Counted from the first letter of the stretch, positions 11,114-21,550 are shown. The stretch: DNA of 64,000 bases from Martensiomyces pterosporus (GCA_025201845.1 MU603933.1:48525-112524); one strand, 5' to 3'. The notes: generated from the letters alone by a model not told the origin. Translations and numbers: made by a program.

Positions 11114-11821
11114 CTAGCGGTGCTTGCACTTGAGGGGATGGGCGGTGGCAGTTGGAGCAGCGCTAGTGGCAGCGTCGGCAGTGGGAGTAGCAGCACTGGT
11201 AGGGGCAGCGGAGATCGAGGAGGCGCCCGGAACCTGGCAGCTATCAGCAGGCAGGGCATCGACCTGGAAGTAGTTAGCACCAATAGGGCTCATCTTGTTC
11301 TCCGACAAATATCCCAGAAGATCGAATTTGGGGCGAGCAGCAGAAACAGACAGCTCAGGGAGCTCCTTTTCCTGCTCAGCAACGACCCAGACAAAGCGTT
11401 TGCGACCACATCCAGGGAAAGGGTTCGGGTTAAGGTAGGCAGTGCCAGTCGAGTTTCCAGCGCTGACGTTGCCTCCTGGGATGTTGACAACAAGCCAGTG
11501 TCTCAGGAGAGCGCGGTAGGGGTTAGCGCGGGATGGCGCATCTGGATCGACCAGCGCGACGGTGTAGAATTTGGCAGGGTCAGCGCCCCACTGAATGCTG
11601 GGTGGCTGGACAGTCTCGTTTGGAGGGCTGAAGATGTTGCCAAAGTCAACGGCATGCTCGCCCCACTTCACGTCAAGCAAAGTGGAAGGCACAAAATCAA
11701 CTGGAAGCACATCAGGAATGACATGGCCGGCCTGAAGCGCAGACCTGGCCTCATTGAGTGTGGAAACAGCATGGGCGCTGGCAGCGCATGCGAGCGAGAA
11801 CGCGACAGATGTAAAGCGCAT
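11114..11821 (-). CDS. secreted phosphatidylethanolamine-binding protein (PEBP) family member
   Basis: 235 residues with a cleavable signal peptide (MRFTSVAFSLACAASAHA, about residues 1-18). The PEBP fold is marked by its two ligand-pocket motifs, DPDAPSRANPY and LRHWLVVNIPGG. Several N-glycosylation sequons occur (NET, NVS, NST). The C-terminal 35 residues are an Ala/Thr/Ser-rich tail ending KCKHR. The signal peptide and sequons point to secretion or cell-wall residence, unlike cytosolic yeast Tfs1. A TATATAAG box lies about 120 nt upstream (11938-11945). The gene is divergent from PRS1. Confidence 0.88.
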   Translation of the reverse strand: MRFTSVAFSLACAASAHAVSTLNEARSALQAGHVIPDVLPVDFVPSTLLDVKWGEHAVDFGNIFSPPNETVQPPSIQWGADPAKFYTVALVDPDAPSRANPYRALLRHWLVVNIPGGNVSAGNSTGTAYLNPNPFPGCGRKRFVWVVAEQEKELPELSVSAARPKFDLLGYLSENKMSPIGANYFQVDALPADSCQVPGASSISAAPTSAATPTADAATSAAPTATAHPLKCKHR

Positions 11822-11937
11822 ATTTGGGTATCCGCTTGGTGAGGCCGATGGAGGAAAGGCGGACAGAGGAAGAAATGGAGAGGGGTTAAACTAGCGAGCA
11901 CTGCGACTACTTCGCTTGTACGCAGAAGTCTGTTGTG

Positions 11938-11945
11938 CTTATATA
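11938..11945 (-). promoter_or_regulatory. TATA box of the PEBP gene
   Basis: The minus strand reads TATATAAG about 120 nt upstream of the PEBP ATG. Assigned from consensus and spacing. Confidence 0.45.
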
Positions 11946-12690
11946 CACATGAGCTTTGCGTGCCTTGCACATCGCATTTGCAGCGGCATGCACATCTAGC
12001 GATGGCGCAATGCTGTGGTCGGTTCAGGTGGGGGCAGAGATGGTAGCGGCGATTTTATGTCTAGCAGTCAATTCGCCGCTGTTGATTCTGCAGAAATGTC
12101 CCCCCTCATTAGATGCTTCATGTCTCCAGTAGGCCACTATTCTCGACAACACACGCCCTCACACACATGAGCGAGCCCGGCAGTCTGACTGAACCTGCTG
12201 GTTTGCGCCCTCCTTATTGGCGTCCAATGTGCTGTTTTCTAGAGCCCTGTCTTGGCGCTGGTGCCACTTGCTAAGCCAGTGGATCCTTCAACCAAGGGTG
12301 CCAGTCACCTCGTGGACTGCAATGAGGGTTGCCATTGGACGCTCTAGCAAGCGGATACATATGCATCATACGTGCGCATGCAAAGCCCGCACTGCTCGCT
12401 TCTGAAATCGCAGGGGGTTTCGCTCAGCTGCAATGCAGCCCACGTCCTTGGCCATCTGGCAGTCTGAGCCACAGAGACAGTGATCCAGGTCCGATGAACC
12501 AGAGCCAGAGCGAGTGTCTGGACCAGCAAGCATGCAGACTGCGAGCATTTTGGAGCCAGTCGTGCCTGCATGCGTGCGAAATCCGAAACGGCAGCGCTCC
12601 TCGCCTGGCCAATTAGCCGCCACAGAAAAACTTTTACCCACGTGACAGCGTGAGTCGTAAGGCTAGGACAGGAATCGGAAGGCGTGTGCT
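11946..12690. other. intergenic region between PEBP and PRS1
   Basis: Non-coding in appearance; no gene or RNA recognised. It precedes the 82-bp tandem duplication of the PRS1 promoter or leader. Confidence 0.4.
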
Positions 12691-12854
12691 GCTGAAAACT
12701 TTGAGCTATCTGCTTCCTCTGCTCGTCTCCCCTGTCCAGTGCTTGCCTGCTCTTCTGATTTAACACACATTAGCTGAAAACTTTGAGCTATCTGCTTCCT
12801 CTGCTCGTCTCCCCTGTCCAGTGCTTGCCTGCTCTTCTGATTTAACACACATTA
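12691..12854 (+). repeat. perfect 82-bp tandem duplication upstream of PRS1
   Basis: Copy 1 is 12691-12772 and copy 2 is 12773-12854, with no difference between them. The unit begins gctgaaaactttgagc and ends taacacacatta; its centre is strongly pyrimidine-rich. The second copy ends 60 bp before the PRS1 ATG, so the duplication lies in the core promoter or 5' leader. Perfect identity implies a recent event or an assembly duplication. Confidence 0.95.
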
Positions 12855-12914
12855 GTCACCACTTTAATTTCACACTGCTTTCATTTTCCGAAAGCCATAC
12901 AGAGAGGTAACAGC

Positions 12915-14012
12915 ATGAAGAATATCGTTGTTCTTACCGGCTCCTCGCACCCCAAGCTCGCGCAGCGCATTGCCGAGTGCCTTGGCGTTGAGCTGTCCGA
13001 GTGCAAGCTGGGAAAGTTCTCGAATCAGGAGACCAGCGTCGAAATCAAGGACTCTGTCCGTGAGAAGCACGTGTATATCATTCAGAGCGGATGCGGGCGT
13101 GTCAACGACAACGTCATCGAGCTGTTTATTCTTATCCAGGCGTGTCTGATGGGCAGCGCCAAGCGCATCACCGTAGTTACTCCCCTCTTCCCTTACTCGC
13201 GCCAGTCGGAGAAGTCGCAGAAGAAGCGGCTGCCGCAGCACCAGATCGGGTCGGAGATCATGAGCTCGCTGTCGCAGAACCCCGAGGGAGGCTCGTCGCT
13301 GCCGCAGGGGGCTTTTGCGCAGAGCTTCATGGGCATGAGCGTCGGCGAGGGAGGATACCGCCAGTGGTGCGCAAGGGCTGGCACACTGGTTGCCAACCTT
13401 CTGCAGGCTGCTGGTGCCGACCACCTTATCGCAATGGACCTCCACGACCCCCAGTACCAAGGGTTCTTCGAGATCCCTGTTGATCTGATCTATGCTGAGC
13501 CATGCATCATCCACTGGATCCGCACCGAAATCCCCAACTGGCGCCAGGCCGTCATTGTCTCGCCTGACGCTGGAGGCGCCAAGCGCGCCACGTCGATCTG
13601 CAACAAGCTCAACCTCGACTTTGCGCTCATCCACAAGGAGGACTTGGCAAACACCAAGGAGAGCATGGGTCTGGTTGGCGAGGTCGAGGGCCGCCCTGCA
13701 ATCATCCTCGATGATATGATTGATAGCGGAAGCACGGTCGGCCTAGCCTCCGAGATCCTCAAGCGCCACGGCGCCACAGAGATCTATGCGATTGCTGTGC
13801 ATGGCGTGTTCTCTGGCCCTGCTCTGGAGATCATTAACAAGTCCCCGCTCACTCAGGTTGCTTGCACAAACACCGTCCCCCAGGAGGAGTTCAGGAAGCA
13901 GTGCCCCAAGCTCGCCACCATCGATATTGCCCCGATGCTCGGCGAGATCATCCGCCGCACATTCTACGGCGAGTCCGTGTCTCAGCTCTTTGTTCACGAC
14001 GAGCAGTTCTAA
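12915..14012 (+). CDS. PRS1: ribose-phosphate pyrophosphokinase (PRPP synthetase), Prs1-like with insertion
   Basis: Makes PRPP from ribose-5-phosphate and ATP for purine, pyrimidine, His, Trp and NAD synthesis. 365 residues in one exon. N-terminus (MKNIVVLTGSSHPKLA), the GADHLIAMDLHDPQYQGFF segment, the R5P/PRPP region VSPDAGGAKRA and the PP loop LDDMIDSGST (about 265-274) are present. Relative to the roughly 318-residue core family, about 50 extra residues (about 100-150, Gln/Ser/Gly-rich) lie just after the FPYSRQ ATP-binding segment. Yeast Prs1 carries its non-homologous insertion at the same place, so the call is a Prs1-type or regulatory subunit. The 82-bp duplication is immediately upstream. 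Confidence 0.93.
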   Translation: MKNIVVLTGSSHPKLAQRIAECLGVELSECKLGKFSNQETSVEIKDSVREKHVYIIQSGCGRVNDNVIELFILIQACLMGSAKRITVVTPLFPYSRQSEKSQKKRLPQHQIGSEIMSSLSQNPEGGSSLPQGAFAQSFMGMSVGEGGYRQWCARAGTLVANLLQAAGADHLIAMDLHDPQYQGFFEIPVDLIYAEPCIIHWIRTEIPNWRQAVIVSPDAGGAKRATSICNKLNLDFALIHKEDLANTKESMGLVGEVEGRPAIILDDMIDSGSTVGLASEILKRHGATEIYAIAVHGVFSGPALEIINKSPLTQVACTNTVPQEEFRKQCPKLATIDIAPMLGEIIRRTFYGESVSQLFVHDEQF

Positions 14013-14199
14013 GCTCCCTGGCAACTCTACACCCAAACGCACACTTAATACACAAGATCCGATACCAATACTGTTTATCCCTCCACTCTGCCTCTCCTTC
14101 CCTGCCAGCTGGAAATATGTTCTAGTTGGTGTCTGCTGACTTTAATAGAAATGGAAAATGTTGAGGGTGGGAAGCAAGTGTGAAGAGGAGGGTGCTCTT

Positions 14200-16644
14200 T
14201 TACTCGGGCTTGATCTGCTTCCAGCTCGCCTCGTCGGGGTTTCCAACGAGGACAGCTGCAATGGTTGGGATGAGCTCCCTGTGGAGAGCCAGCCTCTCGT
14301 TCACAGACACCGGTCTGATCTGCTGCACATAGGGCGCGATGCCATCCTTGCCCTTGCCAAACGAGAAGCGGAAGCTGAATACGCCAAAGTTCTTGCCATC
14401 GCTGCTGTCGACGCCAAGCATAAGGCGGGCGATCTCTGCGACAATTCTGACCATCTCCTTGTCAAACTCTGGATACATGCTGGCGCCAAACCTGCTGTCC
14501 AAGTACTGCCTAAACAGCTCTTCGGAGACCTCGATTTCGGTAGAAAGCACCTGGTAGGGCTCTGGCTTGTCGTCGTGCATCCTGATCGGGTAGCGGTAAA
14601 TCCAGGTGTTCTTCTGCCACAGGTAGAGGCCGTCATCGGGGGTAATGAGCACAAGCTTCTCTGCAACGTGGTGCTCGCCCTGAGCAATTGCGGACGGCGT
14701 GCACCTCAGCGCAGTGGTGTATCCAACGTCAGCATGGCGCACGGCAGCGTTCCAGTCGCTTGTAATGATCTTTTGCGACCGCACATTGGGGATGGCCTGG
14801 TCGTTGGTGAGAAGCCAGGAGCAGTTGCTATCCATCATCGTCGCACCAATAAACTCTGCAATCTGCGTCTTCAGGTGGAAGCCAGGAGACAGCCAGTCCT
14901 GCGCACCAATGACGCTCTGGAATGCCAGCACAGTGTTCTCAGTCGAGAAAAACACGCTGTTGAGCGGGTGTTGGTTGCTTTCCTTGCCAGCATGCGGGAT
15001 GTCGTCAAAGACGATATCTGCATCCTTGGCAACCTCGACCACACCAAAGCCCGCAGCCTTGATTGCCGAGACAGCCTCAGGGGTGGCTCCATGAACATAC
15101 AGGTTCTTTGCCTGGCGGCTGGGAACTGGGAGGCTAGTGAGCACCGGTCTGGCTGCGCCCTTAGCGGTCTGCACCCAGCTCTCGGCAAGCTTCTCGTAGG
15201 CATCCAGCGCAAATTGCGTGGGTCCGTGGAAGATGGAGTGCAGGTACGCCTTTCTCTGGCTGGGGTCCTTCAGCCACTGCGGGCAGTAGTCGCGGGTCAA
15301 AACCTCGCCGTCTAGAATCGTCCTCGTGGGCCACAGGATGCTGAATGTCATCATCTGTCCCTGAGGAGTCAGGTAGAGGAACGGTGTGCAGTTCACATTT
15401 GGCTTGTCGCTGTGCTGAACTGAGAGGCCAACCTCGTCCTGGATATACCAGTTGGTCTGCTTCTCGAGGATTTGGCTGGGCGTTTGGCGGAGGTAGTCGT
15501 AGCCCTGGAAGTACCGCCACAGATCGCTGAAGACGCGCATGATGTGCTTTCTGCGCTCAGCGGGGTTGATATGCTGCTCGCCAACCACAATCTCGGGCCA
15601 GTGGACAGCATCCTTCTTGACGAGCGAGATTGACAGAGTGCCGTTCTCGAGCGTCCATGTCGACTCGTCCGTGTCGATAGCACCAAAGAGGTCGCCATCG
15701 ATCACAGAATCGCCCGCAACAGCCACATTGAGGTGGTTTGATGCAAAAGCGCATTTGACATTCGATCTGTCTACAGCCGGTCCAACAGGGATATCGATGT
15801 CGATGCCATCAAGCTTGCCGTTGTTTGATAGTGAGTACTGGCTACAACTGTAATCGCGGGTTCTCCAGTGAGTGGGCTGGGCACCGTCTTCGGGGCCGCC
15901 AGAGCCCATCTGCTGCAGGACCTTTTCCTGCAGGGACTTTTGCGCCTCAGCGTTGCCATTGCGTTCATCTTCAGCTGCCATGACCGCCTCCACCAAATCG
16001 CCGCCAGTGCGTCTCAAAAGTTCGCGCGCCTTCTCCTCGCTCATGCCAGTCTGTGCGACGACAACAGGGATGTTGATCTCAATCTCCTCGGCCAGAGCAG
16101 CATCCATATCTTCACACTTTGTGTGATCCTTTGCTGGGATGTCGTAGATACCCGTTAGCTTCTCCATGCGCTCGAGCAAGCCAGGCACAGTGTCCAGTTG
16201 CTGAACTGCCTGGTCGATGGTGGTGGTCCAGGCATGGTCCACCAAAAAGACATTGCTGCTGGCCTCTAGCCTGTCCTTCTTGAAGCAAAGCTTATGTTCA
16301 GTGATCCCCCTCGAGTCACCGCTCTCATCCTCAGCCACATCTCTGAAAACGACGTATTCCCCGATATCGAATGTCTCCTTCGTTAGCTTTTTGTACAGGA
16401 CTTGCCACAGGTGTTTTGGAAGCCCCGCTGCTTCCAGCTGCTGCCTGTGTGTAGCTTCAAATTGTCCATACTGCAGCATAAAGGCACTGGCTTCATCGAC
16501 TGAAGGAATAGCTACAGCCAGACAAGCGAGATAGCATATACAGAGTAAGCGCCGCTGTGTGTGTGTATATATGCTTGTGCTTATGCTCGGCCACTTGTCC
16601 GCATTCGTTCTGGCATGCTTACCTGAATTGCCACCGATAGCCAT
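14200..16644 (-). CDS. TTLL12-like tubulin-tyrosine-ligase-family protein with inserted UBA and CS domains
   Basis: Exon 1 is 16623-16644 (22 nt, MAIGGNS plus G) and exon 2 is 14200-16511, across a 111-nt GTAAGC...TAG intron; 777 residues. Residues about 20-135 match the TTLL12 N-terminal domain (FLVDHAWTTTIDQAVQQL, VPGLLERMEKLTGI). In TTLL12 the next block is a short helix before WYI.DE; here that block resumes at about 330 (SDLWRYFQ, NWYIQDEVGLSVQH). Between them is a NAC/HYPK-type UBA (about 148-187: VVAQTGMSEEKARELL) and a NudC-like CS domain (about 240-320: STWTLENGTLSISL). The C-terminal third is a degraded TTL ATP-grasp region in which I cannot find the usual Lys/Asp/Asn catalytic pattern, so it is probably a pseudoenzyme. 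BUD32 lies immediately upstream on the same strand. Confidence 0.78.
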   Translation of the reverse strand: MAIGGNSGKHARTNADKWPSISTSIYTHTQRRLLCICYLACLAVAIPSVDEASAFMLQYGQFEATHRQQLEAAGLPKHLWQVLYKKLTKETFDIGEYVVFRDVAEDESGDSRGITEHKLCFKKDRLEASSNVFLVDHAWTTTIDQAVQQLDTVPGLLERMEKLTGIYDIPAKDHTKCEDMDAALAEEIEINIPVVVAQTGMSEEKARELLRRTGGDLVEAVMAAEDERNGNAEAQKSLQEKVLQQMGSGGPEDGAQPTHWRTRDYSCSQYSLSNNGKLDGIDIDIPVGPAVDRSNVKCAFASNHLNVAVAGDSVIDGDLFGAIDTDESTWTLENGTLSISLVKKDAVHWPEIVVGEQHINPAERRKHIMRVFSDLWRYFQGYDYLRQTPSQILEKQTNWYIQDEVGLSVQHSDKPNVNCTPFLYLTPQGQMMTFSILWPTRTILDGEVLTRDYCPQWLKDPSQRKAYLHSIFHGPTQFALDAYEKLAESWVQTAKGAARPVLTSLPVPSRQAKNLYVHGATPEAVSAIKAAGFGVVEVAKDADIVFDDIPHAGKESNQHPLNSVFFSTENTVLAFQSVIGAQDWLSPGFHLKTQIAEFIGATMMDSNCSWLLTNDQAIPNVRSQKIITSDWNAAVRHADVGYTTALRCTPSAIAQGEHHVAEKLVLITPDDGLYLWQKNTWIYRYPIRMHDDKPEPYQVLSTEIEVSEELFRQYLDSRFGASMYPEFDKEMVRIVAEIARLMLGVDSSDGKNFGVFSFRFSFGKGKDGIAPYVQQIRPVSVNERLALHRELIPTIAAVLVGNPDEASWKQIKPE

Positions 16645-16864
16645 GCTTTGTTGTGTTTTCAAGGAGACAAAGAATATAGTTGCGAACAAAAGATGGTATG
16701 GCAAAGAGAGTAAAGAAAGCAGGGCCTCGATCAGTGTCCGAAGAGCTGTTTTAAAAGCCAACCAAAAGAGAAAAAAAATTGCAATTGATAGGAGTAGGGC
16801 TGACTTGTGGAGATTGGGCCAACGTTCCAGAATGAACCATCTCAGCATGGGACAGCTTGGAGGC

Positions 16865-17657
16865 TCAGCCCGACATGTCTCGCTTACGCCCACGCTGGCG
16901 CACCTCGTCTAGCCGCTTGAGCACGGCAATTGCTGCCTGGTCGTCCTTACCACTGTAGGCCTCCAAAACGCATGCGAACAGCTGCTCCGAGTTCGGGTGC
17001 GTGCTAACAAACGCGCGCTCCAGGACATACAGATCAACGGCCTTGTCCTCAACACTGGGCGAAATATGGCTCAACCCAAAGTCAATAAGCACGATTTCAC
17101 CCGCCTTGTCCACGATCATATTGGATGTGGTCAGGTCGCCATGGACGATATTGGCCGAATGCATCTTCAGCAGAATCCGACCAACAGTCTCCATGATCTC
17201 CTTCTCCTTCTCTCCGTCGCTGTTGCCAAAGATCCATTCCTTGAGCGTTTGGCCGTCGATGAATTCGATGTAGAGAGTAGACGTGTCCTTGTCTGTTCTA
17301 ATTACGCCGGGTACCTTGATTCCGTTCTCGCAGCATCTCTTCAAGCTGCGCGCCTCCTGATTGAGCCTGCCGCGAGTCAGCCTGCGGTCGAGATCCGGGT
17401 GTCTGTATGTCTTGGAGAAGCGCTGCTTTGCAATCGCTGTCCGCCCATCAATCGTCGTCTTGTAAACACGCTATGCTTCAGCAAGTGGCGCGCACACGAA
17501 ATTCAAAGTGAGTCTGTGTCCACATGAGCTGGAAAGTGCTCAAAGTTGGATAGCACGCACAATACAGCCACATGGTGGTGGTGGTGGTGGTGGTGGTGGT
17601 GGTGGTGGTCTCACTTACCGCCTCGGCGCCCTGTCGAATCAATTCCTGCTCTGTCAT
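16865..17657 (-). CDS. BUD32: KEOPS complex kinase/ATPase Bud32 (TP53RK), 2 exons
   Basis: Small atypical kinase of the KEOPS/EKC complex needed for tRNA t6A37 modification and telomere upkeep. Exon 1 is 17619-17657 (MTEQELIRQGAEA); exon 2 is 16865-17470 and resumes RVYKTTIDGRTAIAKQRF. The 148-nt phase-0 intron has donor GTAAGT and acceptor ATAG. The product is 214 residues, slightly shorter than usual (220-260). Signatures: TYRHPDLDRRLTRGRLNQEA, catalytic HGDLTTSNMI and metal-binding IDFGLS; the C-terminus is basic (RQRGRKRDMSG), as expected. The intron contains a (GGT)12 run close to the donor. Confidence 0.93.
17573..17609 (+). repeat. (GGT)12 microsatellite inside the BUD32 intron
   Basis: 37 bp of perfect TGG/GGT repeat. 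On the transcribed (minus) strand it is an ACC run beginning about nine bases after the GTAAGT donor. Length variation here would alter the sequence just past the 5' splice site. Confidence 0.95.
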
Positions 17658-17929
17658 ATCAAGTATGCCCCTGTGGGTTGTTCAAATAAAAAGGCAGGGC
17701 CAAATTCCTGTGCGCAATTTTTGTGCTGTATATCCAGAAAACGTCACCGTTTGTGTGATCGCATAAAGGAAATGGGAGAGACGGCTCAGCTGCCAGCCCA
17801 CACCAAAAGAACGCACGCCAACAGGGCAGCGCGTAAGTGCTCCATGGTTTATTATTAAGAGGCAAACACCCGCTTGACTTTAAAGAAAGGCGATAATATA
17901 TAGCGACAGCACTGGAGTGGAGCGAGGAG

Positions 17930-20900
17930 TTAGAGTGATTCCATCGACTGATCCACGTGCTCATAAATAGACAGCAGCGGCGACTCTGGGTCAATACGAC
18001 ACGCCTTGAGGCACTTTTTGAGCTTGGCCGCATCGACGTCTCCATAGGCAATGTCCGCTGGCCAGTCAAACAGCGTCTCCTCATGCAAGTACGAGTAGTT
18101 ATCAATGGTGCCAAGGGGAATCTGGAGGTGGAAGCGTCGCCGGAACTGCTTCGAGAAGAACAAGATCCGCACCTGAATCCCGTTGCTATAGGAGAGCTCA
18201 ACAAAGGTGCGGCGCTTGACCTTCTTGACATCACTCAAAAGCGCCTTGATCAACACATTGGTCTTCATCACTGCGATCACGTACTGTCGCATGTTCAGAC
18301 CAGATGTGTCAATGCTATCCTTAATAGCCGCGTTCCAGTCGATATCGGGGTGGAGCGACGTGAACTCGGCACTGGCGTCGAGGCGGAGCTTTGCGAACTC
18401 GTCATACACAAACTCGCATTTCTCCTCGGCCGCATCAACCAGACGAAGTCCGTTGATGGCCAAAAGGACGTTCTGGATGCTCTTCTTCTCCGTCACCTCG
18501 CGGTCAAACACTGTGCTCGTCTTTTGCAGAGCCTGGATCTCCGTTCTGAGCTGCTCCATTTTCGCGCTCTGCTCCTCGCGCTGCTTTCTGAGCCCGCTCA
18601 GCTTGGCCCTGAGCTCCTTGAAGTCGCTGACCAGTTTTCCCGTGCCTTCCTTGGATGCATCCTGAGAGAGCTTCTGTTTGACCTTGGATATTCGCAGCAG
18701 CAGCTCCTCCTTCCGCTGAGCGAGCAGTGCATTTTGCTCCCCAAAGAACTCGCGGTAGCTGTCAAAGTTGGTCGGACTGCCGTCAGCAATCTTGCTGACA
18801 TCTTTGTCCACCTCAAACAGGCCAGAGAGCGACGAGCAGTACTCGAGTCTGGCTGTGAGCTTGGCCTTCTTAAACAGGGGCTCGAGTCTCTGCGGAAAAG
18901 TAGTGGTGCTTCTAAGCTCGTCAGAAATCGAGGGGACCAAGCTCTGGCGGCTGTAAGCGTCGAATATAGGGAACGCAAGGCCTGCTCTGGCCAAATCGCC
19001 AAGAGAGGGTGCCGAATCAATGTTGTTGGGCGGAGGTAGATAGCGCAGTGCAGGCAGAGAGGGCAAGGCATCCAAATCAAAAGTGGGTTCGGGCTCAGGT
19101 TCAGGCGTGGGTTCCTTTGCGATGAGTACCTCGGGCGAGGCTAGTCCAGTGTCCCTGTCCATGTCCATGTCCATGCCCATGCCCATGTCTTGACTGTTGC
19201 TGCCCTGGTTCTGGTGCGTATCTAGCGTTTCAGCAGCATGGATTGAGCTGGATCGTCTCCTTGAGCGGGAGGAGCGGCAGCTGGGCGTATCGACAGCAGG
19301 CGAGGCGCTTGCTGACGGAACAGACATAAAGTCCGCGACACCAGGGGCTGGGGAGGCGGCTGCGATCTGACTAACTGGCGTTCTTGGCGTGGCAGCAGGT
19401 CGAGTTGCTGAGCGCGTGGCCGATCTAGTTGCTGAACGAGTTGATCGGTGGGGTGTGGCAGATTGGACGGGCGTCTGGAGAGCTGCAGCAAACTGAAGTG
19501 GAGTTGCAGCATGCTGCTGTGCAACAGCTGGCGAGTTTGGGAATAGCTGTCCTGCAGCAGTGACGGTTGAAGCGGCCACATCGGGAGTCTGGGAAGACAG
19601 GCTGTTTTGAGCAAGTGGCGTAGCTATCGGTGTTCTCCTGGGCGTGATTCTCGGAGTCCTTTTAGGTGTGCTTGCCACATTCGTGCGCAGAGGCGTATGG
19701 CTGTTTTGAGGTTCTACAGCAGCATTTGCAGGCAAGGCAGAGCCAGACAGTGTGCTAGAGCTCGGGGTATCAGGACTGGCAGCGCTCTCTTCTTCCATTT
19801 GGCTGTCGTCATATTGATTATGTGCTAGCCTGGGCACAACCCCTGTCAGGTCCATGGTAACAGCGTCATCGTTGTCATTTCCGTCGTTTTCCTCGCCCTC
19901 GTCGCTGTAATCCTCAGCACCGACTTGAATAGTGTTTTCCTTGTCCTCATTATCGCTGTCTTCTTCGGCAACGAACCCAACACGCGTAGCGTCGTTGTCA
20001 GTCGTGCTCTGAGTATGTTGATCCAGCGAGTTTGGGTGCGGCGTAGAGGCAAGCTGTGAGATTATGTTGTCAAGGAGGCTCGTATCCTGCAGGCCGCTGT
20101 TTGACTGCAAGAGCATGTCAAGGAAGTTAGCGGCATCAGCGCCGCCTAGAACAGTGGTAGATCCGCTAGCGCCCGTTGGCTGCTCTCCAGTGTTATTGCC
20201 ATTGTCTCTCTCACCCTCATCATCATCCTCAATGATAGACTGGCCATTGTCCTCGTCGTCATCATCATCGTCGATGGCGCCCATATCGACAGTGCCGGTC
20301 AGCTCCATAGTCACTGCATCGTCATCTCCATCCTCGTCTTCCAAGTCATCGTCGTCGTCGTCATCATCATCCAGGATATTGGCATAGCTTTGATTCTGGA
20401 GTTCCGAAATGGCCTCTGCGTCAGTGAGAGCACCCGAGTCCGTGCTGTCACCCTGCAGATCCATCAGGAACGAGCTCTCGCTGCTGTGGACAGAATCGGC
20501 TGAGTCGGAGTGGCGGACAGAGACATCAAAGCTCTCGTTGCTGTTCATAGAGGTCTCTTCAATGGCCGAGATCGACCCCAAGTCAAATCCAACAATCCCA
20601 GTCTGCGACGAGATATCGGGGATCGCAAATGTATTGTCGCCTTGTGGTGCGCGCTGCTTCTCTTCCGGTATCTCAAACATCCTTACATGCGCTGTTGGCG
20701 CAAAGCTGACCCGCCTGCCAATCGATTTGCGGCTCTTGCGCCGTTCCTCACGCTGAGACACCTCCGCCTCAGTAATCGGAGCGTCCTTCAGGATGCTGGT
20801 TGGCAGCGACGACTGGTCCTAAATGAAGAGAGAAAGAACAGGAGGCCCATTGTTAATACGAGCCAGCATGTGCTACGTGTGCGGCGAGCTTTTTGTCTGT

Positions 20901-20999
20901 TGGCAGAGGCAGTGCCAGCATAACACGTACATTCGGCTTGAAGCGCTTTGGAGAGGAGCCTTGACCGCCAGTGTTGGAAGAGTTGCTTGAGGCACTCAT
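17930..20999 (-). CDS. SPC7: outer-kinetochore scaffold Spc7/KNL1/Spc105, 2 exons
   Basis: Kinetochore scaffold that recruits PP1 and Bub1-Bub3 and joins Mis12/Ndc80. Exon 1 is 20931-20999 (23 codons, MSASSNSSNTGG...) and exon 2 is 17930-20818; the 112-nt intron has donor GTACGT and acceptor TTTAG. 985 residues. PP1 docking motifs are SILK (31-34, encoded at the start of exon 2) and RVSF (59-62). MELT-type repeats include AVTMELTG (about 195) and AVTMDLTG (about 350), each beside long Asp/Glu runs. A Ser/Thr/Pro-rich central region with TPRR-type repeats follows, then a coiled coil (about 690-830), then the C-terminal tandem-RWD region. The SILK motif supports including the upstream exon. Confidence 0.92.
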
Positions 21000-21550
21000 G
21001 GTATCGCGAACAAGCAGGATTTCGAGAGTGCCAATTAAAGTAGGGGATAAGAAATGGGCATAAAAGGGCACAAGGGTGTTTGAATTTTATTGGAAGAAAA
21101 ACAAGAGGGCAATAGGAAAAGCGGCGCGCTTGCAGGGTAGAAAAGTGCTCAAGGGCTTTTGGTTGCTGCTTGGTGCTGGCGTATAAAGTAAACAAGGCAC
21201 GCTTTTCTGTCCGGAAGCCGTCGCGTAAACAAAGGCCAAGCATGATTCGACTCACGTGACTCGAGCCGCATTTGCTGCCAGCTTCGAGGTCTTGGGATTT
21301 GGGCGGCAATTTCAAAATGGAGCTAGAAGCGGGAGCTTGCGCTGCTCTGATTCTGTTCCGCCTCTTGTCTAAGCTCGCGTCCTTTTATCCACCAGCCCTA
21401 CGTTTCATTCTATACAAGCACGCGCTTCTCAGCACTTTGGCCAACGAGTCCGCGCTCTTGTAACCAGCGACAATCTGAAACCCTCGATTTCGAGTGTGCT
21501 TTAGAAAGACTCGCTTTAGCTCGCAGCAGCAGCAGCAAATATAGACGGAA
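21000..21550. other. divergent SPC7/VMA9 promoter region
   Basis: 550 bp between divergent start codons. I see no gene; a CAG-rich (GCA)n patch lies at about 21523-21537, just before the VMA9 ATG. Confidence 0.4.
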
